Origin: DATMGU01 sp035555315
GTDB taxonomy: Bacteria > Pseudomonadota > Alphaproteobacteria > ATCC43930 > CGMCC-115725
Length of the DNA: 13,610 nucleotides
Assembly: GCA_035555315.1 (NCBI GenBank)
Contig: DATMGU010000123.1
Span: 1 to 13,610, forward strand
Direction of reading: 5' to 3'
The notes beneath the pieces were generated by a model that worked only from the letters and a program-made list of their open reading frames with translations, made no database searches and was not told the origin of the DNA. Positions within the stretch are counted from its first letter, which is position 1, and every line of letters starts with the position of its first letter. Shown here piece by piece: positions 6,571-12,691 of this stretch. The position numbers and the translations under genes are program-made.

Positions 6571-7830
6571 CTATCTCGCCTGGGCTTGGGGGTGGGCCGG
6601 GGCTTGAGCCTGGGCCTGGGCTTGAGGCTGAGCCGGGGCTTGAGGCTGGGCCTGCGGAGGCCTCGCCCAATCTTGCCGGGCCAGCCGGCTTGCCAGGACC
6701 GCCGCCAGCAGCATCACCGCCGTGCCCAGGAGATAGGGTGCCCGCGGCCCGAGCGAGCCGAAGGCCAGACCGGCCACCGCCGGGCCGACGAACCGCGCCA
6801 GGCTGCCGACCGATTGATTGACGCCCATGATCTCGCCTTGCTCGGTGCTCGCCGCCTCGCGGGAGATCAACGCGTTGCTCGTCGGTTGCGCCATGCCCAT
6901 GCCGATCGCCAGGAAGACGCTGCCGAGGATGCCGATCGTGGGGGTCCAGGCGAGGCCGAGCACGGCCATGCCGAGGCCGATCGTCAAGGTCCCGGCGAGC
7001 AGGATCCGCTGTTCGCCGAACCGACGCGTCAGGCGGCCGATCAAACCGCCTTGCACGATCACCAGCACGATGCCGATGAAGCCGAACATCAAGCCGACCT
7101 GGCGTGGTCCCCAGGCGAATTCGCGCGAGGCATAGAGGGCGAAGGTCGTCTCCATCCCGGCGAAGGCGAAGATGGTGGTGAAGAACAGCACCATCAGCGC
7201 GCGCAGGCGGGGCCGGCGGAACGCATCGGTCACACTGGCGACGCGGCCGCGCCGGGCGGCCCCGGGCGCGGCCCGCTGCGCGGCGGGCAGGCTTTCCGGC
7301 AACCAGATCAGGGCGCTCGCCAGGGCCAGGGCGGACAGCGCCGCCGCCACGAAGGCCGGTCGCTCGACCGACATCAGCGAGGGGTCGGAGCCGGCCAGCC
7401 AGCCACCGATCGCCGGGCCGACGATAAAGCCGAGACCGAAGGCCGCCCCCAGCATGCCCATGCCCTTGGCCCGGTTTTCGGCGGTGGTGAGATCGGCCAT
7501 ATAGGCCTGCGCCACCGAGATATTGCCGGCACTCGCCCCTTGCAGCGCGCGGGCCGCGAACAGCATCCATAGGGCATCGGCCACACCCAGCCACAGATAG
7601 GCCGCGATCGAGGTCAGCAGGCTGATCAGCAGGACCGGCCGCCGGCCGATCCGGTCGCTCAACCGGCCCCAAAGCGGTGCCGCGAACAGCTGCAGGGCGG
7701 AGAACGACGCCAGCAACAGCGTCACGGTCAGCGGCGACGCACCGAACCGTTCGGCATAGAACGGCATCAAGGGAATGATGACGCCGAAGCCGACAAGGTC
7801 GATGAACACGGTCAGCAGGACAGGTATCAT
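6571..7830 (-). CDS. DHA1-type MFS drug/proton antiporter with Gln/Ala/Pro-rich tail
   Basis: The protein has 419 residues with about 12 transmembrane segments. The N-terminal helix motif DLVGFGVIIPLMP (11-23), motif A GRLSDRIGRRP (55-65) and motif C GFIVGPAIGG (134-143) are those of the 12-helix drug:H+ antiporter family that includes TetA and similar exporters. It probably expels small molecules in exchange for protons; the substrate is unknown. The last ~29 residues (391-419) are an unusual repetitive Gln-Ala-Pro tail with no obvious membrane role. The start is the ATG at 7830, directly before the first helix; a GTG at 7869 would add 13 residues but has no ribosome site. The stop lies 5 bp upstream of the atm1-like start, so the two exporters form an operon. 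Confidence 0.87.
   Translation of the reverse strand: MIPVLLTVFIDLVGFGVIIPLMPFYAERFGASPLTVTLLLASFSALQLFAAPLWGRLSDRIGRRPVLLISLLTSIAAYLWLGVADALWMLFAARALQGASAGNISVAQAYMADLTTAENRAKGMGMLGAAFGLGFIVGPAIGGWLAGSDPSLMSVERPAFVAAALSALALASALIWLPESLPAAQRAAPGAARRGRVASVTDAFRRPRLRALMVLFFTTIFAFAGMETTFALYASREFAWGPRQVGLMFGFIGIVLVIVQGGLIGRLTRRFGEQRILLAGTLTIGLGMAVLGLAWTPTIGILGSVFLAIGMGMAQPTSNALISREAASTEQGEIMGVNQSVGSLARFVGPAVAGLAFGSLGPRAPYLLGTAVMLLAAVLASRLARQDWARPPQAQPQAPAQPQAQAQAQAPAHPQAQAR
6574..6662. repeat. Degenerate tandem repeat encoding the Gln/Ala/Pro tail
   Basis: The plus strand shows repeated units of the type GGGCTTGAGGCT / GGGCCTGGGCTTGAG, with CTTGAG recurring at irregular 12-24 nt intervals. On the minus strand they encode PQAQ/AQAP repeats at the end of the MFS protein. 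All copies are imperfect, as expected for slippage followed by drift. Confidence 0.65.
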
Positions 7831-7913
7831 GGTCCCGCTTACATAGCGCGGAACGGCTCCCCCTAACACCCGGCGCGACGCATCGCCGCTGGGGTGCTCG
7901 GGAAGGCTGGGCT

Positions 7914-8360
7914 TCAGGCGCTCAGGCTATAGCTGCCCATGATGAACTCGTCGCGCTGCTTCAGATCGGCCTCCAGATCCTCGGCGATCGCGGCGTAGAG
8001 GTCGCGGATCGAGCACATGCCGACGACGCGGCCGGCATCGACGACCGGCAAGTGGCGATAGCCGCGGCTGCGCATCATCTCCAGCGCCCGATGCGGCGCC
8101 TCGTCGGGCGACACCGTATCCGGATTGGCGGTCATCACCTCGGCGAGCCGGGTGGTCGTTGGCTGAAGACCATGGGCGACGACGCGCTTCACCACATCGC
8201 GCTCGGTGAAAATGCCGACCAAACGACCATCCTGGCACACCATCACGGCGCCGATGTTGCGCTCCGCCATGATGCTGGCGGCATCGCTGACGAATGTGGT
8301 GGGATGGAGTTCGGTCAGCATTTGATCGCGAACCAGGTCGGGTACGATACGACGGAACAT
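7914..8360 (-). CDS. Two-CBS-domain protein
   Basis: The protein has 148 residues made almost wholly of two CBS repeats: CBS1 about 11-62 (ending GIFTERDVVKRV) and CBS2 about 73-126 (ending GMCSIRDLYAAI). The paired motifs FTERD (51-55) and CSIRD (116-120) contain the Thr/Ser-x-x-Asp pattern that typically contacts the ribose and phosphates of AMP, ATP or related adenosyl ligands. A short charged tail follows. Stand-alone CBS pairs usually act as energy or redox sensors that dimerise and regulate a partner enzyme or channel; the partner is not identifiable here. The start is the ATG at 8360, with AGGGAGAGA about 7 nt upstream. The longer open frame to 8588 lacks a ribosome site and runs into the REP-like palindromes. 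It lies 83 bp upstream of the MFS gene and may share its transcript. Confidence 0.88.
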   Translation of the reverse strand: MFRRIVPDLVRDQMLTELHPTTFVSDAASIMAERNIGAVMVCQDGRLVGIFTERDVVKRVVAHGLQPTTTRLAEVMTANPDTVSPDEAPHRALEMMRSRGYRHLPVVDAGRVVGMCSIRDLYAAIAEDLEADLKQRDEFIMGSYSLSA

Positions 8361-8502
8361 GACGCTTCTCTCCCTCGCGTGCTGCCGTTGGCACCACCTC
8401 CCGGTCATCCGGGGGCGTTGGGCGGCTGTCTGCACGGCTGCGGCGTTTTGCCGCGTTTGGGCAAGGTTGGCAGCGCTTTGCCGCCGGGTCAATACCGCTG
8501 TG

Positions 8503-8537
8503 CTAGAGCGAATTCCACGTACGTGGAATCGCTCCAG
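8503..8537. repeat. REP-like palindrome, copy 1
   Basis: The core ATTCCACGT/ACGTGGAAT (8512-8529) is a perfect 18-bp palindrome. It is flanked by CTAGAGCG (8503-8510) and CGCTCCAG (8530-8537), which pair with one mismatch, leaving a single unpaired A at 8511. The layout 'TAGAGCG-ATTCC...GGAAT-CGCTC' resembles palindromic intergenic repeats I recall as common in alphaproteobacterial genomes. Confidence 0.65.
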
Positions 8538-8572
8538 CTCAATTAAAGCGGGGCGCTCAAGCGCCGCGCAGG

Positions 8573-8606
8573 CTAGAGCCGCTTCCATGTGAATGGAAAC
8601 GGCTAG
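8573..8606. repeat. REP-like palindrome, copy 2
   Basis: It has the same plan as the copy at 8503: CTAGAGCCG at the left edge, TTCCAT (8583-8588) and ATGGAA (8593-8598) around a GTGA loop, then CGGCTAG (8600-8606). It differs in the core and in the third stem pair, as expected of a diverged or compensating family member. It ends 22 bp from the aroB stop. Confidence 0.6.
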
Positions 8607-8628
8607 GGGGTGTGCCGGGGAAAGCCGG

Positions 8629-9771
8629 TCAGGCGAAGTCGATCAAGACGTCGCGCACCAGCGGCAGCGGCACCGATCGATCGACGAAGGCGGTGCCGAT
8701 GCCCCGGGTTAAAACGAAGCCGATGCGGCCGTCGGCGACCTTCTTGTCCCGCTGCATATGGGCCAGCAGGCGGTCCGGATCGAACCGTTCGCCTCGGCCG
8801 AGATCGAGCCGCGTCGGCAAGCCGATCGCCGCCAGGTGGCGGCGCGCGCGCAGCGCATCGGCGGCCGGGCAATGGCCCAGCCTGACGCTCGTCTCGAACG
8901 CCAGCGCCATGCCGACCGCGACCGCCTCGCCATGCAGCAGCCGGTCGCCGTAGCCGGTCTCCGCCTCCAGCGCGTGGCCAAAGGTATGGCCGAAATTCAG
9001 CAACGCCCGGCGGCCGCCCTCCCGCTCGTCCTCGGCAACCACGGCGGCCTTCATGCGGCAGGCCTCCAGGATCACGGCACCCAGCCGGCTGCCCCGCTCG
9101 TCCAGCAGGTCGGCCGCCTCCGCCTCCATCTGGGCGTAGAACGCGGCATCGCCGATCAGGCCGTATTTGACCAGTTCGGCATAGCCGGCCAGCAACTCGC
9201 GGCGCGGCAGGGTGCCCAGCGTCGCGAGATCGGCCAGCACCAGACGCGGTTGATGAAACGCGCCGACCAGGTTCTTGCCCTGTTTCGTGTCCAAGCCCGT
9301 CTTGCCGCCGACCGAACTGTCGACCTGGGCCAGCAAGGTGGTCGGCACCTGGATGAAATCGATGCCGCGCAACAGCGTGGCGGCGGCGAAGCCGGCCAGG
9401 TCGCCGACGACGCCGCCGCCCAGCGCCACCAGCGTCGTGCCGCGCTCGACACCCAGATCCAGCAGCTTTTCCATCAGCGCCGGGAACCGGCCGATATCTT
9501 TCGATGCCTCGCCTGCCGGCACGGCGAGGCTCAGCACCTCGATCCCCGCTTCGGCGAGCCCGGCCGTCAGCCGTGCCAGATGCAGGGCCGCGACGGTCTC
9601 GTCGGTCAGCACCAGCACCCGAGTCGTGCGCAGCAGCGGCCGTACCAAGGCGCCGGCCCGATCCAGCAATCCGGTACCGACGACGATGTCGTAGCCGCGC
9701 TCGCCAAGACCGACGGTGAGTCGCGTCGCCGTGCCGCCCCGCGCTTCGCTCATAGCCTGCGTCTCACTCAT
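8629..9771 (-). CDS. aroB: 3-dehydroquinate synthase
   Basis: The protein has 380 residues, slightly longer than the usual ~360. It converts DAHP to 3-dehydroquinate, the second step of the shikimate pathway, using NAD+ and a divalent metal (usually Zn or Co). The NAD-binding block ALGGGVVGDLAGF (116-128), substrate block PTTLLAQVDSSVGGKTG (143-159), and metal ligands Glu199 (GYAELVKYG), His262 (NFGHTFGHALE) and His280 (LLHGEAVAVGM) are all present, so it should be active. Four in-frame or near-frame ATGs crowd the 5' end. The ATGs at 9771 and 9753 are in the aroB frame, while those at 9788 and 9806 are offset by one base. I chose 9771; a start at 9753 would remove six residues and is equally possible. 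It follows aroK on the same strand with almost no gap. Confidence 0.95.
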   Translation of the reverse strand: MSETQAMSEARGGTATRLTVGLGERGYDIVVGTGLLDRAGALVRPLLRTTRVLVLTDETVAALHLARLTAGLAEAGIEVLSLAVPAGEASKDIGRFPALMEKLLDLGVERGTTLVALGGGVVGDLAGFAAATLLRGIDFIQVPTTLLAQVDSSVGGKTGLDTKQGKNLVGAFHQPRLVLADLATLGTLPRRELLAGYAELVKYGLIGDAAFYAQMEAEAADLLDERGSRLGAVILEACRMKAAVVAEDEREGGRRALLNFGHTFGHALEAETGYGDRLLHGEAVAVGMALAFETSVRLGHCPAADALRARRHLAAIGLPTRLDLGRGERFDPDRLLAHMQRDKKVADGRIGFVLTRGIGTAFVDRSVPLPLVRDVLIDFA

Positions 9772-9806
9772 GGCCTTGTTTCACTCATGGCCCGCGTTTC
9801 ACTCAT
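9751..9806 (-). repeat. Four-copy ATG-containing tandem repeat at the aroK/aroB junction
   Basis: Read on the minus strand, ATGAGTGAAACGCGGGCC recurs with changes, its ATG beginning at 9806, 9788, 9771 and 9753. Unit lengths are therefore 18, 17 and 18 nt. The first ATG overlaps the aroK TGA (ATGA). Translation from it gives MSETRAMSETRP and then a TGA that itself overlaps the ATG at 9771 (CCATGAG), which is the aroB frame. Confidence 0.9.
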
Positions 9807-10429
9807 AGCTGGCCGCCGCTTCGGCCGGCGGTCGGCAACAGTCGGATCAGGGTGTCGATCAGGACATCCGGGGCGCCCGGCTGGCTATCGACGATGATGT
9901 CGGCCTCGGCATAGATCGGATGGCGGATCGCGATCAGCCGTTCCAGCACCGCGCGCGGGTCGTCCCCGGCCAGCAGCGGCCTGTTGCCGCGTCGGCCGAC
10001 TCGGGCCACCAGCGTATCGAGATCGGCGCGCAGCCACACCGAAATGCCACGCGCGCGGATTCGCTCCCGGGTCGATGGGTCCATGAAGGCCCCGCCGCCG
10101 GTCGCCAGGACATGCGGTGGCGCTTCCAGCAGACGCGCGATGACCCGGCGCTCGCCGGTGCGGAACGCCGCCTCGCCATGGCGCGCGAAGATCTCGGAAA
10201 TGGTGCAGTTCGCCGCGGTTTCGATTTCGTGATCGGCATCCACGAAGCCGAGGCCCAGCCGGCGCGCCAGGCGCTGGCCGATGCTGGTCTTACCGGCGCC
10301 CATCAGGCCGACCAGCACGACGGTCCGGTCGAGCACGGGCTTATCCTGAGCCGGCTTGATCGGCCCAGCGTCTCGGTCGGGCCGATCCGAAAGGGTGGGC
10401 CGGTACTGGATTTTGGAAGGCGATATCAT
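9803..10429 (-). CDS. aroK: Shikimate kinase
   Basis: The protein has 208 residues. It phosphorylates shikimate at the 3-OH with ATP in the cytoplasm. Diagnostic motifs are Walker A GLMGAGKT (41-48), DADHEIE (64-70) whose acidic residues contact Mg and shikimate, Arg90 in AAFRTGE, the glycine-rich substrate loop GGGAF (111-115), the lid NRPLL (149-153), and Arg169 in IRHPIY. The first ~33 residues are Pro/Asp/Arg-rich and look disordered, an extension seen in some alphaproteobacterial AroK. The start is the ATG at 10429, without a strong ribosome site; a GTG near residue 32 would give a core-only kinase. The frame is open to 10639, but that region has low-complexity, non-kinase sequence. The stop overlaps the first ATG of the junction repeat, so aroK and aroB are coupled. 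Confidence 0.94.
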   Translation of the reverse strand: MISPSKIQYRPTLSDRPDRDAGPIKPAQDKPVLDRTVVLVGLMGAGKTSIGQRLARRLGLGFVDADHEIETAANCTISEIFARHGEAAFRTGERRVIARLLEAPPHVLATGGGAFMDPSTRERIRARGISVWLRADLDTLVARVGRRGNRPLLAGDDPRAVLERLIAIRHPIYAEADIIVDSQPGAPDVLIDTLIRLLPTAGRSGGQL

Positions 10430-10458
10430 GGCCAAGGCTGCCGTAGACTGTCCCGCGG

Positions 10459-10487
10459 TTGTATACGCTCCGGGGCATCGATAAAAT
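10459..10487 (+). promoter_or_regulatory. Candidate sigma70-type promoter for the 46-aa peptide/638-aa/xerD operon
   Basis: TTGTAT (10459-10464) and TAAAAT (10482-10487) are separated by exactly 17 bp. They stand out as an AT-rich island in very GC-rich DNA. The start codon is about 165 nt downstream, implying a long leader that contains the tandem repeats. The overlapping TATACA on the other strand could serve aroK. Confidence 0.45.
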
Positions 10488-10585
10488 GCCACAATGGGGG
10501 CGCATGACGCGAACCTAACACGAAATCGGCGAGCAGGTGCCAGATGGTCGGCCCAGATGGTCAGCAGCGCCGGCTCCACCGCCTT

Positions 10586-10620
10586 CTCGACACGTTTCCC
10601 CGGCTCGACACGTTTTCCGG
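10586..10620. repeat. Two-copy tandem repeat in the leader
   Basis: CTCGACACGTTTCCCCGG (10586-10603) is followed directly by CTCGACACGTTTTCCGG (10604-10620). The copies differ by one base and a 1-nt length change. Confidence 0.7.
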
Positions 10621-10653
10621 TCACGCACGGCTCCGTCACATAGATCAGGTCCG

Positions 10654-10794
10654 ATGAGCAAGTTTATCTTTATCGCGGTTTCCATCGTCGTCCTCGTCCT
10701 CGTCTGCGGCGGGGTCGTTCTCGCGTTCTGGCCGCTCTCCGCCCCCTCGACGAAGGTCGAAAAAGTGCTCCCGGATGCCCGTTTTCCGAAGTAG
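10654..10794 (+). CDS. 46-residue single-pass membrane peptide
   Basis: The ORF encodes a short basic start (MSKF), one long hydrophobic helix (about residues 5-25, IFIAVSIVVLVLVCGGVVLA), and a polar tail APSTKVEKVLPDARFPK. A topology with the tail on the periplasmic side is plausible. I recall similar ~45-residue proteins with a 'P-x-x-x-VEKVLPD-x-RFP' tail beside aroK/xerD in Rhodospirillales-like genomes, but this is from memory. A longer frame opens at 10537, but its first 39 residues are low-complexity and antisense-like; the ATG at 10654 fits the peptide best, with a weak AGG upstream. The gene overlaps the next by 20 nt, so they are translated from one mRNA. Function is unknown. Confidence 0.7.
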   Translation: MSKFIFIAVSIVVLVLVCGGVVLAFWPLSAPSTKVEKVLPDARFPK

Positions 10795-12691
10795 CTGCAC
10801 CTCGCAGCAGGTGCTTGTCCGGCTGTTCCTCGGTTACGGGCCGTTCCTCGGTTGCGGGCTGATCCTCGGCTTGGCGTGGTCGATAGGGGTGACGCCGGCG
10901 ATGGCGCAGATCGGTCCGCCGGTTCGCTTGCTGCCGCCCTCGGCGCAAACCCCGGCGGCGCAAACCCCGGCACCACAAACCCCGGCACCACAACAAACCC
11001 TGGCACCGCCAACCTCATCGACACCGCCTGCCGCCCAACCGGCGCCGACCGCGCCCGCCGGGATCGCCGTCGATACGCTGGCGGCACCCGACGCGGCCGG
11101 GGCCGGCGCGCTCGATGCCGCCGATCGGCCGTTTCCGACGACGCTGTGGCAGGGAACCTCGGCCGCCTTGGTCCTGGCGCTGGCGCCGCGCATCGTGCCG
11201 ACGCCGTCGGCGACGCTGGACGACATGGCCTATCGGCTGCTCGCGTCGCCGGCGACCCCGCCGGCCTCCGAGCCTGGGGCCACCGCGACCGCCCTGCCGG
11301 CGGCACCCTCGCCGATCGCCGATGCGGCGGCGCTGCTGGCGATGCGGGCCGATCGGCTGCTGGCGCTGGGACACCCCGACGCGGCGGGACGCGTGCTCGA
11401 CGCGGTGCCGCGCGACCAGGTGACCGAAGCGATGGCGATCGCCCGGGTACAGATGGCCTTGCTGGCGAACGATGCTTCCGGGGCCTGCGCCATCACGCGC
11501 GACCGCGGCCGGCCCTGGCAGGGCGTGTTCTGGGATCAGGCCTTGGTGACGTGCCAGGTGATCCAGGGCGAGCCGGAAGGGGCGAGCGTCAGCCTGGGCG
11601 TGCTGCGCGAGCGCAAAGGTTACAAGGATGACGGTTTCGCCGCCCTCGTCGATCGTGTCCTGAGCGGTGTCGGGAAAGCCGATACGCTGCCGGCGCCGCA
11701 GGTGCTGTCGCTGAGCCTGATCCAGGCCGCCAAGCTGGCCCTGCCCAAGGATCTGCCGCCGCAGACCGGTGCCGCCGTGCTGCGCGCCATCGCCCGCGCA
11801 TCGGCCTTGCCGATCGAGCAGCGCATCGTCGCGGCCGAGCGTGCGGCGGTTCTGGGGGCACTGTCGACCGGCGACCTCGCCGATCTCTTGGCGCGGACGC
11901 CGCTGACCCCGGATGACGAGGACAACCCGATCGCCCGCGCCGATCAATTGGGTGGGGCGCGGGGCCGGGCGCTGCTCTATGCGCTGGCCCGCAAGACCAC
12001 GATTCCCGCGGGGCGTGGCGCGCTGCTCGCGGCGATTCTGATCAAGGCGCCTCGGCTCGATGCCTATCCGGTGATGGCGCGGCTGGTGGCGCCGCTCCTC
12101 GTGGCGCTGCCGCCGAGCGACGCGCTGAAACCACTCGCCGGCGAATTCGCGCGGGCCCTCTATGCCGCCGGCCAACCGGTCGCGGCGCTGGCCTGGTTGA
12201 ACGCCGCCGACCCGGCGGTGGCGGCTACCGTGGTTCCGTTCGCGCGCATCGCGGCGCCGACGACGGCACCGGCCCTGGGGCATGGCAGCTTGATCGATCT
12301 CTATGCCGGCGCCGGCGGCAAAAAGGATGTGGTGGCCGCCCGCAAGGCGACGCTGGCGGCCGGCCTGATGGTGGCGCTCGATGATCCGCCGCCGGACGAG
12401 GCTACGTTGTCGCTGCTGTCCGACGCGGCGCCGCCGGATGGCAAACCCGGCGATCCCAAAGCGGCACCGGGTTCCGTGCCTGCCACCGAGCCCTGGCTGC
12501 TGCTGCGCGCGGCGTCGGCTGGCCATCGGGTGGGTGCGACGGTTCTGGCGACCTTGGTGGCGTTGGGCGGCGACGGGCCGGCCGCCTCGCCGCTGCTGTT
12601 GGAACGGGCGATCGAATCGCTGGGCCGCGCGGGCCTGGTCGACGAGGGGCGCCGCTTGGCGGTCGACGCCGCCATCGCCGGCGGGCTTTAG
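10775..12691 (+). CDS. Exported Ala/Pro-rich protein of unknown function (638 aa)
   Basis: The protein has 638 residues. The N-terminus has a hydrophobic segment (about 15-40) ending TPAMA/QIG, a good signal peptidase I site after residue 44, so it is probably periplasmic or outer-envelope. A low-complexity Pro/Gln/Thr/Ala linker (about 55-97, with AQTPA/PQTPA repeats) follows, then a large Ala/Leu-rich, mostly helical body. Its character (repeated ~35-residue helical pairs such as ADRLLALGHPDAAGRVLDAV, 192-211, and ALYAAGQPVAALAWLNAADP) suggests TPR-like or alpha-solenoid packing. Two Cys fall at about 233 and 258. Proteins like this next to xerD are sometimes named 'antifreeze glycopeptide-related' in alphaproteobacteria, a name I regard as an artefact of Ala-rich sequence. 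The start overlaps the 46-aa gene by 20 nt with no clear ribosome site, pointing to coupling. Confidence 0.8.
   Translation: MPVFRSSCTSQQVLVRLFLGYGPFLGCGLILGLAWSIGVTPAMAQIGPPVRLLPPSAQTPAAQTPAPQTPAPQQTLAPPTSSTPPAAQPAPTAPAGIAVDTLAAPDAAGAGALDAADRPFPTTLWQGTSAALVLALAPRIVPTPSATLDDMAYRLLASPATPPASEPGATATALPAAPSPIADAAALLAMRADRLLALGHPDAAGRVLDAVPRDQVTEAMAIARVQMALLANDASGACAITRDRGRPWQGVFWDQALVTCQVIQGEPEGASVSLGVLRERKGYKDDGFAALVDRVLSGVGKADTLPAPQVLSLSLIQAAKLALPKDLPPQTGAAVLRAIARASALPIEQRIVAAERAAVLGALSTGDLADLLARTPLTPDDEDNPIARADQLGGARGRALLYALARKTTIPAGRGALLAAILIKAPRLDAYPVMARLVAPLLVALPPSDALKPLAGEFARALYAAGQPVAALAWLNAADPAVAATVVPFARIAAPTTAPALGHGSLIDLYAGAGGKKDVVAARKATLAAGLMVALDDPPPDEATLSLLSDAAPPDGKPGDPKAAPGSVPATEPWLLLRAASAGHRVGATVLATLVALGGDGPAASPLLLERAIESLGRAGLVDEGRRLAVDAAIAGGL
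10947..11010 (+). repeat. 15-nt tandem repeat coding for AQTPA/PQTPA
   Basis: Units of the form CAAACCCCGGCACCA recur about four times with a few substitutions and one 3-nt insertion (CAACAAACC). They encode the Gln-Thr-Pro-Ala linker just after the signal peptide of the 638-aa protein. The 15-nt period keeps frame, so copy-number changes would only alter linker length. Confidence 0.65.

Larger units (their letters stand above)
8361..8628. other. Intergenic region between aroB and the CBS gene, with palindromes
   Basis: These 268 bp hold no convincing gene. They contain the CBS gene leader with its ribosome site, two related REP-like palindromes (8503-8537, 8573-8606), and a short GC hairpin between them (GGCGC/GCGCC, 8552-8565). 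The palindrome cluster lies 22-126 bp beyond the aroB stop and may end or protect the aroKB transcript. No well-matched promoter was seen for the CBS gene. Confidence 0.55.
10430..10653. other. Divergent control region between aroK and the 46-aa peptide gene
   Basis: These 224 bp hold no convincing gene. They contain a good sigma70-like plus-strand promoter (10459-10487), possible minus-strand -10 TATACA (10460-10465) for aroK with a poor -35, and two pairs of short tandem repeats: CCAGATGGTC at 10540 and 10553, and CTCGACACGTTT at 10586 and 10604. The last pair has unit lengths of 18 and 17 nt. Confidence 0.5.

Noticed and set aside
4841..6607. 588-codon frame antisense to the Atm1-type gene
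   Set aside because: It is long only because third-position GC bias removes stops. It is Gln/Arg/His/Asp-rich with no recognisable domain, opposite a gene with a complete motif set.
4679..7672. 997-codon frame suggesting a giant fused ABC protein
   Set aside because: The first ~370 residues are an Arg/Gly/Pro-rich shadow of the MFS gene in another frame. The family-like sequence begins at the ATG at 6565.
8464..8492. TTGACC on the minus strand as a promoter for the CBS gene
   Set aside because: The -35 is good, but at 16-18 bp spacing only CAACCT-like sequence is found, a poor -10.
7914..8588. Longer (224-residue) CBS protein start
   Set aside because: The extension translates the REP-like palindromes, whereas the ATG at 8360 has a strong ribosome site and fits the two-CBS fold.
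9803..10639. Longer (278-residue) shikimate kinase start
   Set aside because: The added 70 residues have no kinase similarity, include repeats from the control region (GKRVEPGKRVE), and would erase the divergent promoter space.
11015..12526. 503-codon frame antisense to the 638-aa gene
   Set aside because: It is Arg/Gln/Gly-rich low complexity. The plus-strand gene has a signal peptide and overlapping operon neighbours.
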